Below, in pieces: positions 17,422 to 26,487 of a stretch of DNA of 64,000 bases (within the stretch, counting starts at the first letter, position 1; each line of letters starts with the position of its first letter). The position numbers and the translations under genes were made by a program. The notes under the pieces are model-generated. The model did not search any database. It was not told the origin of the DNA and saw only the letters and a program-made list of their open reading frames with translations. Origin of the DNA: Pelomonas aquatica (GTDB lineage Bacteria; Pseudomonadota; Gammaproteobacteria; Burkholderiales; Burkholderiaceae_C); contig NZ_JAPPUW010000011.1 in NCBI RefSeq assembly GCF_026712205.1, positions 124,001 through 188,000 on the forward strand, given 5' to 3'.

Positions 17422-20262
17422 TCAGGGCTGGGGCTTGCCGTCGGCGTCCAGCACCTCGGCCTTGCGGCCGATGGCCTCCAGCTGCGGCAGCAGCTTGGCC
17501 TTGTCGCCCACGGCGACGACGATGAGCCGGGCCGGGTCGAGATGCCGCCGGGCCGCCTTCAGCGCCGTGGCCGCCGTGACGGCGCCGTATTTGGCGGGCA
17601 GCGCCGCGATGGCGCCCAGCGGCTGGCCCGCGGACCAGTTGCCCGCATAGCCGCCGACGACGGCGACATTGGTGTCGAACCGGCCCGGCAGCGACAGCAG
17701 CTGCGCATTGCGCACGCGGCCCAGCTCGGCCGCGCCCATGGGCTTGGCGCGCATGCCGTCGATCTCCTTCCACATGTCGGCGAGGGCCGCGCCGGTCACG
17801 TCGGTGCGCACGCTGCCGCGGATGCCGAACTGGCCGCGCTCGCGGCCCATCGCGTAGCCCGAGTAGATGCCGTAGGTGTAGCCCTTGACCTCGCGCAGCT
17901 GGGTGTTGATGCGCGACGTGAACAGGCCGCCCAGGGCCGCGTTCATGACCTTGATGTCGGCCGCGTCCGGCACGCCGGCGAAGGGGCCGGGCGCGACGAC
18001 GGCCAGGGCCGTCTGCGGCGCGCCGGGCTTGTCGACGACGACGGTGCGCGCGGCGATGGGCCGGGCCGGCGGCAGCGGCGCCGCGGCGGGCGCGGCGCCT
18101 TCGCCCTTCCAGGCGCCGAACAGCGGCTCGACCAGCGCGCGCAGCTCGGCCTCGCCGAGATCGCCGGCGACGACGAGGGCCGCGTTCTCGGGCCGGTAGC
18201 GGGCCTGCCAGAAGCCGCGCAGCGCCGTCGCGTCGACGGCCCGGATGCTGGCCTCGCTGCCCAGCGCGTTGGCGGCCAGCGGGTGGCCCTCGCCGTAGCT
18301 CACGCGGTTGGCGACGGCGTTGGCCAGCAGCGGGGCCTGCTCGCGCGTCTGCGCCAGCGCCGCGAGGCGCTGGGCCTTCTGGCGCTCGATCTCGGGCGCG
18401 GCGAAGGCCGGGTGCAGGGCCAGGTCGGCGAGCAGGCTGAGGCCCTCGCTGGCGCTGGCCTTGAGGCCGGAGAAGTCGATGCGCGCCTCCTCGCTGCCGG
18501 CCTCTGCCGTCAGCGTCGCGCCCAGCGCCGCGGCGGCCTCGGCGATCTGCTGCGCGCTGCGCGTCGTCGTGCCCTCGGGCAGCATGGCCGCGACGAAGCC
18601 GGCCAGGCCGGGCCGGTCGGCCGGGTCGGCGCCCTGGCCCGCGCGCACGACAAGGCTGGCGCTGACCAGCGGCAGGCCGGCCTTCTGCGAGTGGATGACG
18701 GTCAGGCCGTTGGCGAGCGTGAAGCTCTGCGCGGCGGGCAGCGTCAGCGGCTTGGGCCGGGCGGCGCCGGGCGCCTTGCCGCGCCAGGCCTCCAGTGCAT
18801 TCAGCGACTCGCGCTCACCCTTGGCGGCCTTCGTCGGCGCCGGCGGCGTCGCCACCTCGGGCGGCAGCACCTGCTCGCCGGGCTGGGCGAGCACGACGAC
18901 GCGGCGGTCCTTCTGCAGCCAGCGCGCCACGGTGGCGCTGACGGCGGCCGGCGTCAGCTGTGCGTAGCGGGCCAGGTCCTTGCCGACGTAGCCGGGGTCG
19001 CCGGCCATCTGGTTGTAGCTGTTGACGAGGTCGGCCAGCGACGCGACCTTCTCCATGCGCTGCAGCAGCTGGGTCTGGATGGTGGCGCGGGCCTGGGCCA
19101 TCTCGGCCTCGCTGGGCGGCGTGGCCGCGAGCCTGGCGAGCTCGCCGTCGACCAGTGTCTCGATCTCGTCCAGCGACGCGCCGGGGCGGGCCACGACCTC
19201 GATATTGAAGACCGAGCTCAGCGACTGCGAGCTCTGGCCGACCTCCACGCTCTGCGCGAGCTGCCTGTCGCGCACCAGCAGGCCGTAGAGCCGGCTGGCC
19301 TTGCCGCCGCCCAGCACATGGGCGGCGATGTCCAGCTCGGCGTCGCCGGCAGCGAACATGGCCGGCGTGTGCCAGGCCAGGTCGAGGCGGCTCAGCTCGA
19401 TGCGGTCGGTCACGACGAGGCGGCGCTCCTTCGTGATCTCGGGCATCGCGACCTTGACCTCCGGCACCCTGGGGCCGGGCTTGAGGCTGCCGAAATACTT
19501 CTGCACCAGGGCCTTGGCCTGCCTGGGGTCGAAGTCGCCGGCCAGCACCAGCGTCGCGTTGTTGGACCGGTAGTAGGTGCGGGCGAAGGCCTTCACGTCG
19601 GCGAGCTTGATGCCCTGGATGTCGGCATGCGAGCCGATGACGGCCGCGCGATAGGGGTGGCCTTCGGGGTAGAGGGCCTGGTACATCGCCTCCTCGACGA
19701 TGCCGTAGGGCCGGTTCTCGAAGCTCTGGCGGCGCTCGTTGCGCACCACGTCCTGCTGGTTGGCCAGCGCGACCGAATCGACCTCGTCGATCATCCAGCC
19801 CAGCATGTCGGCCTTCAGCCACAGGCCCAGCTCCAGCTGGTGGGACGGCAGCGTGAAGAAGTAGTTGGTGCGGTCGAAATTGGTCGAGCCATTGCTGTCG
19901 GTGCCGCCGGCGGCGTCGACGTACTGGTCGAACCTGCCGCGCGGCACATGGCGGCTGCCGGCGAACATCAGGTGCTCGAACAGATGGGCAAAGCCCGTCT
20001 GGCCGGCGGCCTCGTTGCGCGGGCCGGCATGCACCCACAGGTTGAAGGCCACCAGCGGCAGCCGGTGGTCCTCGACGAGGATGAGCTCGAAGCCATTGGC
20101 CAGCGTGAGCTTCTCGTGGCGGATGGCGAGCCGGCCGGCCGCGGTGCCGACGGCGGGCGTCGCGGCCGGCGCGGCCCGGGCGGGCAGGCCGGCGTGCAGC
20201 GCGCCGGCCAGCGCCAGCAGCGCCGTCAGGCGGGCGAGACGACGGGATGAGGAAGCATGCAT
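17422..20262 (-). CDS. Two-domain M16 family zinc metallopeptidase
   Basis: This is a 946-residue exported peptidase of the pitrilysin/insulinase class. After a signal peptide (ending near LPARA) the first M16 half carries the inverted zinc motif H93-x-x-E96-H97 (FAHLFEHLMFAG) and a downstream glutamate in VVRNERRQSFENRPYG. The second half (from about residue 480, FTLANGLTVIHSQKAGLPLV) lacks the HxxEH motif, as in the usual active/inactive pairing. C-terminal arginine/tyrosine-rich segments (RINTQLREVKGYTYGIYSGY) bind substrate in relatives. It probably degrades peptides in the periplasm. It follows the sensor kinase by 76 bp on the same strand. Confidence 0.93.
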   Translation of the reverse strand: MHASSSRRLARLTALLALAGALHAGLPARAAPAATPAVGTAAGRLAIRHEKLTLANGFELILVEDHRLPLVAFNLWVHAGPRNEAAGQTGFAHLFEHLMFAGSRHVPRGRFDQYVDAAGGTDSNGSTNFDRTNYFFTLPSHQLELGLWLKADMLGWMIDEVDSVALANQQDVVRNERRQSFENRPYGIVEEAMYQALYPEGHPYRAAVIGSHADIQGIKLADVKAFARTYYRSNNATLVLAGDFDPRQAKALVQKYFGSLKPGPRVPEVKVAMPEITKERRLVVTDRIELSRLDLAWHTPAMFAAGDAELDIAAHVLGGGKASRLYGLLVRDRQLAQSVEVGQSSQSLSSVFNIEVVARPGASLDEIETLVDGELARLAATPPSEAEMAQARATIQTQLLQRMEKVASLADLVNSYNQMAGDPGYVGKDLARYAQLTPAAVSATVARWLQKDRRVVVLAQPGEQVLPPEVATPPAPTKAAKGERESLNALEAWRGKAPGAARPKPLTLPAAQSFTLANGLTVIHSQKAGLPLVSASLVVRAGQGADPADRPGLAGFVAAMLPEGTTTRSAQQIAEAAAALGATLTAEAGSEEARIDFSGLKASASEGLSLLADLALHPAFAAPEIERQKAQRLAALAQTREQAPLLANAVANRVSYGEGHPLAANALGSEASIRAVDATALRGFWQARYRPENAALVVAGDLGEAELRALVEPLFGAWKGEGAAPAAAPLPPARPIAARTVVVDKPGAPQTALAVVAPGPFAGVPDAADIKVMNAALGGLFTSRINTQLREVKGYTYGIYSGYAMGRERGQFGIRGSVRTDVTGAALADMWKEIDGMRAKPMGAAELGRVRNAQLLSLPGRFDTNVAVVGGYAGNWSAGQPLGAIAALPAKYGAVTAATALKAARRHLDPARLIVVAVGDKAKLLPQLEAIGRKAEVLDADGKPQP

Positions 20263-20338
20263 TCGGTTCGGTCCTCCGGGAGCGGTGCGGGGATTGGGCG
20301 CCGCCGCGGCAGCGGCGCAGAAGTGCCGGGAGTCAGCC

Positions 20339-22201
20339 TCATGCAGTCGCCAGCCTCAGCTCGAAGACGAAGCTGCTGCCCTGCCCCGCCGTGCTCAGCA
20401 CGAGGATCTGGCCGCCCATCAGGCGCACGAGCTGCTGGCTGATGGACAGGCCCAGGCCCGTGCCGCCGAGGTGGCGCGACGCGTCGGACACCTGCTCGAA
20501 GGCCTGGAAGAGGCGCGCCTGCTGGGCCGGCGTCATGCCGATGCCGCTGTCGGCCACCTCGAAGCGCAGCTGCACCCGGCCCGGCTCCTGCGCCAGCACG
20601 CGGGCCGACAGCAGCACGCTGCCGCTGTCGGTGAACTTGACCGCGTTGGCCAGCAGGTTGAGCAGCACCTGGCGCAGGCGCTGGCCGTCCACCATGACGA
20701 GATGCGGCAGGCCCGCGTCGACGTCCAGCCCGAAGGCCAGGTTCTTCTGCTCGGCGCGCAGGCGCACGCTGTCGCTGGCCATGTCCAACAGTGCGCGCAG
20801 GTCGACGGCGCTGGGCTTGAGGCTGACCTTGCCGGCCTCGATGCTGGCCATGTCGAGCACGTCGTTGATGAGTTCGAGCAGGTGCAGGCCCGACTCGCGC
20901 ATCAGCTGCAGCTTGGCCTGCTGGCCGGCCGGCACGGCGGCGTCCATCTGCATCAGCTGCGTGAAGCCGAGGATGGCGTTCAGCGGCGTACGGAACTCGT
21001 GGCTCATCGTCGCGAGGAAGCGGCCCTTGGCCTGGTTGGCGGCCTCGGCGCGCAGCTTGGCCTCGCTGAGCTCGGCGGTGCGTTCGTTGACGAGCTCCTC
21101 GAGGTGGTCGCGGTGGCGGGTCAGCTCGGCCTCGGCCTGGCGGCGCAGCGAGATGTCGCTGACCATGCCCTCGATGCGGCGGCGGCCGCCCTCGGCCTCG
21201 ACCCAGTGCGCGTTCAGCTCGACCCACAGCGGCCGGCCGCCGGGCGCCTGCAGCTGCAGCTGGGCCTGCTGGATCTTGCCCTGCTCGTTCATGATGGCGC
21301 TGACGCGCTGCATCTCCTCGCGGTCGATGCCGGTCAGCTCGCGCAGCCGCCGGCCCACCGGGCTCAGCGCCCCCAGGCCCAGCATCTGCGTGAAGGCGCG
21401 GTTCATGCTGAGCACGCGACCGTCGGCATCGGCCTGGAAGATGCCCTCGGTCGCGTTCTCGAACAGGCTGCGGTAGCGCGCCTCGCTGGCGCGCAGGCCC
21501 TCGGAGCTGAGCTGCACCTGGTCGGCCGCGCTGCGCAGCTTCAGGCTCATCGCGTTGAAGCGCATCGTCAGCTGGCCGATCTCGTCCGCACGCTCGACCT
21601 TCTCCTGTGCGCCAAGGTCGCCCTTGGCGACGCGCTGGGCCAGCGCCCCCAGCCGCGCGACCGGCCGACGCACCAGCCAGTCCACGAGCAGATAGCCGGC
21701 CACGGCCACCGCGGCGACGACGCCGGCCAGCAGCTCGAAGACGAAGACCCGCGTGCGGCGGATCTGCTCGTCGACGAGATCGCGCGTGAAGACCAGCACG
21801 GCCGCCGCGACCGCCGTGCCCGGCGCGCCCGCGGCGGGCTGGTAGGTGATGCCGAACTCGCGCCGCAGCGGCCCGCTGGCCGGATGCTCGCGCTCGCGCC
21901 TGGCCAGGCCGCCGCGCAGGCCCAGGCCCCGGATCTCGATGGCATGCACCTCGGGGTCGGCCATGACGGCGTCGAGCAGGTTCTCGAGGGCGACATGGTC
22001 CAGGTTCCAGATCGGCCCGGCGAAGCCGCGCTCGATGAGGCCGGCCATGCGCGCCTCGCGCTCGCGCAGGCCGTCCATCAGCTCGGCCTCCTCGCGCGCC
22101 GTCCAGGTCCAGCCCACCGCCAGCACGATGAGGCTCGCGACCAATGCGATGCCCGCCGCCAGCCGCGTCTGCAGCCCCATGCTCATCGGCGCCCGCGCCA
22201 T
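20339..22201 (-). CDS. Membrane sensor histidine kinase with HAMP and PAS domains
   Basis: This is a 620-residue kinase. An N-terminal membrane helix (AAGIALVASLIVLAVGWTW), a periplasmic domain of about 110 residues and a second helix (VFELLAGVVAAVAVAGYLL) precede HAMP (about residues 175-235). A PAS domain follows (LFENATEGIFQADADGRVLSMN). The dimerisation domain has the phospho-accepting histidine in ATMSHEFRTPLNAILGFT. The ATPase domain is intact (LLNLLANAVKFTDSGS, GTGLGLSISQQLV). There is no receiver domain and no neighbouring response regulator, so the partner is unknown. ATG 22201 is used because a G-rich SD-like run precedes it; ATGs at 22186 and 22180 are alternatives. Confidence 0.9.
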   Translation of the reverse strand: MARAPMSMGLQTRLAAGIALVASLIVLAVGWTWTAREEAELMDGLREREARMAGLIERGFAGPIWNLDHVALENLLDAVMADPEVHAIEIRGLGLRGGLARREREHPASGPLRREFGITYQPAAGAPGTAVAAAVLVFTRDLVDEQIRRTRVFVFELLAGVVAAVAVAGYLLVDWLVRRPVARLGALAQRVAKGDLGAQEKVERADEIGQLTMRFNAMSLKLRSAADQVQLSSEGLRASEARYRSLFENATEGIFQADADGRVLSMNRAFTQMLGLGALSPVGRRLRELTGIDREEMQRVSAIMNEQGKIQQAQLQLQAPGGRPLWVELNAHWVEAEGGRRRIEGMVSDISLRRQAEAELTRHRDHLEELVNERTAELSEAKLRAEAANQAKGRFLATMSHEFRTPLNAILGFTQLMQMDAAVPAGQQAKLQLMRESGLHLLELINDVLDMASIEAGKVSLKPSAVDLRALLDMASDSVRLRAEQKNLAFGLDVDAGLPHLVMVDGQRLRQVLLNLLANAVKFTDSGSVLLSARVLAQEPGRVQLRFEVADSGIGMTPAQQARLFQAFEQVSDASRHLGGTGLGLSISQQLVRLMGGQILVLSTAGQGSSFVFELRLATA

Positions 22202-22353
22202 CCGCCATCCCCCCGAAACCGGCCCCGTGGGCCCAGGCAGCGAGCATAGGGGCATTCGGCCCTCTGCCCCGTCGCGCCGGAGCCGGCGCGGCGGCGGCGC
22301 AGCGGTCCGCTCGTGCCGGACGGCCGGCGTGGCGAAGACCTCGGGCCTCAGTT

Positions 22354-22373
22354 GGCCAGGCGCGAGCCTGGCC
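22354..22373 (-). terminator. Hairpin downstream of topB
   Basis: GGCCAGGC (22354-22361) and GCCTGGCC (22366-22373) form a perfect 8-bp stem around a 4-base loop, about 50 bases past the topB stop. No T-run follows, so it may be a weak terminator or a transcript-stabilising end. Confidence 0.35.
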
Positions 22374-22421
22374 GGCGGGGTGCGCCTCGATGGCCAGCAG
22401 CAGTGCGCGGCGCAGCGGCCA

Positions 22422-25106
22422 TCAACCCTTGGCAGCCGCCTTCTTCGCGGCCGTCTTCCTGGCCGGCGCGGCCTTGCCCGCCGGCTTGCCGTTGCGCGGC
22501 TCGAACTCGAAGACGACCTTGCCTTCCTTCCTGTCGTAGGCCAGGAAGGCCTTGAACTTGCGCCGCGTCTTGTTGGACACGAAGTTCTCCAGCAGGTCGG
22601 TCTTGCCCTCGGCCAGCAGCTTGTGCAGCTGGGCCGGCTCGATGGGCTGGGTCAGGATGACCTTGCCGGTCTTGAAGTCGCAGGTCACATGGGCGCCGAC
22701 GCCGTGCTCGCAGACGTAGTTGCTGCCGTGCTCGTAGACGTGGCCCTGGCACTTGGGGCAGGCGCCCAGGCTCTGCTGGCCGGAGAAGTCCACCGGCTCG
22801 CCGTCGTGCTCGGCCTTCTTGGCGTCCTCGCCGAAGTCGAACTCCAGCTTCCAGTTGGCGATCTCGTCGTCGTAGACCAGCGCGAGTTCCGCCGTGAAGG
22901 GCCAGCCGGCCTTGGAGCGGAAGCCTTCCAGCGGGCCGATCTTCTTGGTCGCCAGGAAGGTCTCGACCTCGGCCAGCTCGAAGCTGCGCCCGCCCGGGAT
23001 CTTGCCGATGCTGAAGCCGCAGGCATCGTCGCCGCCGCCGCTCCTGCCCGTGCAGCTGAAGCGCCGGTAGTTCTCCTTCACGATGCCGCCGCATTTGGGG
23101 CAGGGCGTCTTCAGCGTCGCGTAGTCGCCGGGGATGGTGTCGCGGTCATAGCCCTTGGCCTTGGCGACCATCTTCTCGGTCATCGCCGCGATCTCGGCCA
23201 TGAAGACCTCGCGCTTCAGCCGGCCCTTCTCCATCTCGGCGAGCTTGAACTCCCAGTCGCCGGTCAGCTCGGGCTTGGTCAGGTCCTCGACGTCCAGGCC
23301 GCGCAGCAGCGTCATCAGCTGGAAGGCCTTGGCCGTCGGGATCAGCTCGCGGCCCTCGCGCAGCATGTATTTCTCGGTGATCAGGCCTTCGATGGTGGCG
23401 GCGCGCGTGGCCGGCGTGCCCAGGCCCTTCTCGGCCATGGCCTCGCGCAGCTCGTCGTCGTCGATGAGCTTGCCGGCGCCTTCCATCGCACTCAGCAGCG
23501 TGGCTTCCGTGTAGCGCGCCGGCGGCTTGGTCTGCAGGGCCTTCACGTCGACGCTCTCGGTGCGCACGACCTCGCCCGGCTGCACCGGCACGAGGTTGGC
23601 GTCCTCGTCGTCCACGTCCTTGCCGTAGACGGCCAGCCAGCCCGGCTTGACCAGCACCTTGCCGTTGGTCTGGAAATGGTGCTTGTTGTCGACTTTGGAG
23701 ATACGCGTCGTGACCAGGAACTCGGCCGGCGGGAAGAACACCGCCAGGAAGCGCTTGACGACCATGTCGTAGAGCTTGGCCTCGACCTCGGTCAGCGCCT
23801 TGGGCGCCTGCAGCGTCGGGATGATGGCGAAGTGGTCCGACACCTTGGCGTTGTCGAAGACCTTCTTCGTCGGCTTGATATAGCCCTCCTTCAGCGACTT
23901 GGCGGCGTGGCCGGACAACGCGGCCAGCGGGCCGGGCAGGTCCTCGGTGGCCAGCATCTTGGCCGTGTCCTTGGCCACGGCCAGGTAGTCCTCGGGCAGG
24001 AAGCGCGAGTCCGTCCGCGGGTAGGTCAGCACCTTGTGCTTCTCGTACAGCGCCTGGGCGATGGACAGCGTCGTCTTGGCCGAGAAGCCGAAGCGCGAGT
24101 TGGCCTCGCGCTGCAGCGTCGTCAGGTCGTAGAGCGCGCCGCAGCTCGTCGTGCTGGGCTTGCTTTCCTCGGTCACGGTGGCGGGCTTGCCCAGCACGGC
24201 CTTGGCGATCTCGTCGGCCTCGGCCTGCGTCCACAACCGATCCGCGCGGCGCTCGGCGTCGTCGTTCTTCTTCCAGGCCGGGTCGAACCACTTGCCCTCG
24301 TACTGGCCGGCCTGGGCGTCGACGCCGACGCCGGGCCGCCCCAAGTCGGCGACACCCCCTCGGGGGGCGGTCCGGCCATCGGCCGGGCCTGGGGGCACCA
24401 GGAACGTGGCGCGCAGCTCCCAGTAGTCGCGGGCGACGTGCTTGCGGATCTTTTCCTCGCGCTCGACGACGATGGACAGCGTCGGCGTCTGCACGCGACC
24501 CACGGTGGTCAGGAAGAAGCCGCCGTCGCGCGAGTTGAAGGCCGTCATCGCCCGCGTGCCGTTGATGCCGACCAGCCAGTCGGCCTCGGAGCGGCAGCGC
24601 GCGGCATCGGCCAGCGGCAGCATCTGCGCGTCGCTGCGCAGCTTCTCGAAGCCCTCGCGGATGGCCGCCGGCGTCATCGACTGCAGCCACAGCCGCTGGA
24701 TGGGCTTGTTCAGCTTGCCCTTGGCCGGCTGTGCGTACTGCTCGATGAGGCGGAAGATCAGCTCGCCCTCGCGGCCCGCGTCGCAGGCGTTGATCAGCGC
24801 CGTCACGTCCTTGCGGCGGATCAGCTTGGAGAGCGCGTTGAGGCGGCCCTTGTTCTTGTCGATGGGGTTGAGGTCGAAGTGCGGCGGGATCACCGGCAGG
24901 TGGGCGAAGCTCCACTTGCCGCGCTTGACGTCGTACTCCTCGGGCGCCGCGATCTCCACGAGGTGGCCGACGGCGGAACTGACGACGTAGCTCTCGTTCT
25001 CGAAGTGGTCGTCGTGCTTGTCGAACTTGCCGGCCACGGGGGTCAGCGCCCGGACGATGTCCTGGGCGACGCTGGGCTTCTCGGCAATGATGAGTGTCTT
25101 GGTCAT
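22422..25106 (-). CDS. topB: DNA topoisomerase III
   Basis: TopB is a type IA topoisomerase that relaxes and decatenates DNA through a transient 5'-phosphotyrosine. From ATG 25106 it has 894 residues. The Toprim domain is N-terminal (LIIAEKPSVAQDI, then ACDAGREGELIF). The active-site tyrosine is Y362 in LTYPRTDSRFL. TTVGRVQTPTLSIV is conserved. Zinc-finger-like repeats (CPKCGGIV, CPKCQGHV) and a Lys/Ala tail close the protein. Residues about 240-265, between FLVPPG and QAGQYEGKW, are an in-frame insertion not expected in the family, coded by a palindromic repeat. The E. coli tyrosine is residue 328, consistent with extra residues before it. Confidence 0.95.
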   Translation of the reverse strand: MTKTLIIAEKPSVAQDIVRALTPVAGKFDKHDDHFENESYVVSSAVGHLVEIAAPEEYDVKRGKWSFAHLPVIPPHFDLNPIDKNKGRLNALSKLIRRKDVTALINACDAGREGELIFRLIEQYAQPAKGKLNKPIQRLWLQSMTPAAIREGFEKLRSDAQMLPLADAARCRSEADWLVGINGTRAMTAFNSRDGGFFLTTVGRVQTPTLSIVVEREEKIRKHVARDYWELRATFLVPPGPADGRTAPRGGVADLGRPGVGVDAQAGQYEGKWFDPAWKKNDDAERRADRLWTQAEADEIAKAVLGKPATVTEESKPSTTSCGALYDLTTLQREANSRFGFSAKTTLSIAQALYEKHKVLTYPRTDSRFLPEDYLAVAKDTAKMLATEDLPGPLAALSGHAAKSLKEGYIKPTKKVFDNAKVSDHFAIIPTLQAPKALTEVEAKLYDMVVKRFLAVFFPPAEFLVTTRISKVDNKHHFQTNGKVLVKPGWLAVYGKDVDDEDANLVPVQPGEVVRTESVDVKALQTKPPARYTEATLLSAMEGAGKLIDDDELREAMAEKGLGTPATRAATIEGLITEKYMLREGRELIPTAKAFQLMTLLRGLDVEDLTKPELTGDWEFKLAEMEKGRLKREVFMAEIAAMTEKMVAKAKGYDRDTIPGDYATLKTPCPKCGGIVKENYRRFSCTGRSGGGDDACGFSIGKIPGGRSFELAEVETFLATKKIGPLEGFRSKAGWPFTAELALVYDDEIANWKLEFDFGEDAKKAEHDGEPVDFSGQQSLGACPKCQGHVYEHGSNYVCEHGVGAHVTCDFKTGKVILTQPIEPAQLHKLLAEGKTDLLENFVSNKTRRKFKAFLAYDRKEGKVVFEFEPRNGKPAGKAAPARKTAAKKAAAKG
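24331..24389. repeat. Palindromic repeat copy inside the topB coding region
   Basis: The core CGCCGGGCCGCCCCAAG (from 24330) matches the reverse complement of 10142-10158. It is followed by CCCCC-TC-GGGGG (24355-24366) and GGCC-rich arms, the same order as the copy after folE. It adds about 23 codons to topB without breaking the frame, giving the Gly/Arg/Pro-rich residues GPADGRTAPRGGVADLGRPG. Confidence 0.6.
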
Positions 25107-25122
25107 TTGCGACGGAAGAAAT

Positions 25123-25195
25123 GCAACCACAGAGGCACGGAGACACGGAGCGAGCCCCGCTGGATTCCTCTGTGTCTCGGTGCCTCTGTGGTTGC
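25123..25195. repeat. Long inverted repeat between topB and the SET-domain gene
   Basis: Two 28-base arms, 25123-25150 and 25168-25195, are inverted copies with only two mismatches, around a 17-base centre. The arm core (ACCACAGAGGCACGGAGACAC) resembles a dispersed bacterial intergenic repeat I have seen with similar wording in many genomes. It fills the divergent promoter region 17 bp from the topB start. Confidence 0.7.
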
Positions 25196-25298
25196 GTTTT
25201 GCATTGAATCGGAAGGCTGAGGCAGCTGCCTACAATCCGGGCCTCGCGCGCACGCCTACGCACGCGCGCACCCATGAAATCACCGTACCACAGCGCCG

Positions 25299-25763
25299 AT
25301 GACGCCTAAAACCCCGCGCCGCAAGATCGAAGTCCGTGATTCCGGCGTGCACGGCCGGGGCGTCTACGCGGTGGCCCCCATCGCGGCCGGCGCCAAGATC
25401 ATCGAGTACACGGGCGAGCGCATCTCCTGGGCGGAGGCGGTGGACCGTCACCCCCACGACCCCAGCCAGCCCAACCACACCTTCTATTTCCACCTCGACG
25501 GCGGCCTCGTCATCGACGCGCTGTACGGCGGCAACAACGCGCGCTGGATCAACCACGCCTGCGAGCCCAACTGCGAGGCCGACGAGGTCGACGGCCGCGT
25601 CTTCATCAAGGCGCTGCGCGACCTGGAGCCCGGCGAGGAGCTGTTCTACGACTACGGCCTGGTGCTGGACGAGCGCCACACGGCCAAGGTCAAGAAGCAG
25701 TTCGCCTGCTGGTGCGGCGCCGCCACCTGCCGCGGCACCATGCTCGCTCCGAAGCGTCGCTGA
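25299..25763 (+). CDS. SET-domain protein-lysine methyltransferase
   Basis: This compact 154-residue protein is almost entirely a SET domain, the fold that moves a methyl group from SAM to lysine. The SAM/lysine site motifs are present: GVHGRGVYAVAPIAAG at the start, RWINHACEPNCEA (NHxCxPN core), and ELFYDYGL. A post-SET zinc cluster CWCGAATCRGTML ends the protein. This layout is common in eukaryotic histone methyltransferases. A minority of bacteria, including Burkholderiales, also carry it. The substrate is unknown; a nucleoid or ribosomal protein is possible. It is divergent from topB and only 4 bp upstream of birA, so both are probably co-transcribed. Confidence 0.9.
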   Translation: MTPKTPRRKIEVRDSGVHGRGVYAVAPIAAGAKIIEYTGERISWAEAVDRHPHDPSQPNHTFYFHLDGGLVIDALYGGNNARWINHACEPNCEADEVDGRVFIKALRDLEPGEELFYDYGLVLDERHTAKVKKQFACWCGAATCRGTMLAPKRR

Positions 25764-25767
25764 CGCC

Positions 25768-26487
25768 ATGGAGCGGCGCCACCTCGCCGAATGCGGCTCG
25801 ACCAACACCGAGGCGCTGGCCCATCTGCGCGACGGCGGCGGGCCGCTGCTGCTGTCGGCCAGCCACCAGACCGCCGGCCGCGGCCGCCTGGGCCGGGCCT
25901 GGCAGAGCGATGACGCCGCGCTGACCTTTTCCGTCGCGCTGCCCATGCCGGCCGAGCTGGATCTCTCCGGCCTGTCGCTCGCCGTCGGCTGCACGGTCGC
26001 CGACGTGCTGGACCCGGCCGGCGATCGCATCCGGCTCAAATGGCCGAATGACCTCTTCCTGCACGGCGCCAAGCTCGGCGGCATCCTGATCGAAGCCGTG
26101 CCCCTGCCCGGCGACAGGCGCGGCGTCGTCATCGGCATCGGCCTGAACCTGCGCGCCCTGCCGCCCGACGCCGACCGCGGCGCCTTCGCCAGCGGCCACG
26201 CGGCGCTGCAGGCGCTGGACCCGGCCGCAACGGCACAGGCCACGCTGGACCGCCTCGCACCCGCGCTGCAGGGCCTGCTGGCCGATTTCCAGACGCTGGG
26301 CTTCGCGCCCTGGCAGGCCGCGTTCGCGCGCCGCGACCTGGCTGCGGGCCAGCGCGTGCGCGTGGGCGGCCAGCCGGGCATCGCCCGCGGCGTGAACGTG
26401 CGCGGCGAGCTGCTGCTGCAAACCGAGGCCGGCGTGCAGACCTGTGCCGCCGGCGAACTCAGCCTCAGACTGGAGACATCCCCGTGA
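25768..26487 (+). CDS. birA: Biotin-[acetyl-CoA-carboxylase] ligase
   Basis: BirA activates biotin as biotinyl-AMP and attaches it to the carboxyl carrier protein. The 239-residue protein has the catalytic biotin-binding loop GRGRLGRAWQS and KWPNDLFLHGAKLGGILIE, then the C-terminal SH3-like part (GQRVRVGGQPGIARGVN). The N-terminal DNA-binding domain of E. coli BirA is absent, so this is the monofunctional type and should not repress a biotin operon. It starts 4 bp after the SET-domain stop and overlaps the next gene. The pantothenate kinase gene often found next to birA in this order is not here. Confidence 0.93.
   Translation: MERRHLAECGSTNTEALAHLRDGGGPLLLSASHQTAGRGRLGRAWQSDDAALTFSVALPMPAELDLSGLSLAVGCTVADVLDPAGDRIRLKWPNDLFLHGAKLGGILIEAVPLPGDRRGVVIGIGLNLRALPPDADRGAFASGHAALQALDPAATAQATLDRLAPALQGLLADFQTLGFAPWQAAFARRDLAAGQRVRVGGQPGIARGVNVRGELLLQTEAGVQTCAAGELSLRLETSP

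Noticed and set aside
17341-20250. Long open frame on the plus strand (969 codons) opposite the M16 peptidase
   Set aside because: The opposite strand codes for a clear peptidase. Such antisense frames are expected at this GC content, and the translation is His/Gln/Arg/Gly-rich with no motif.
21846-25220. Open frame of 1124 codons on the plus strand opposite the sensor kinase and topB
   Set aside because: It is the mirror of topB and of the kinase gene, and its composition (Gln/Leu/Val/His/Arg-rich) lacks any domain.
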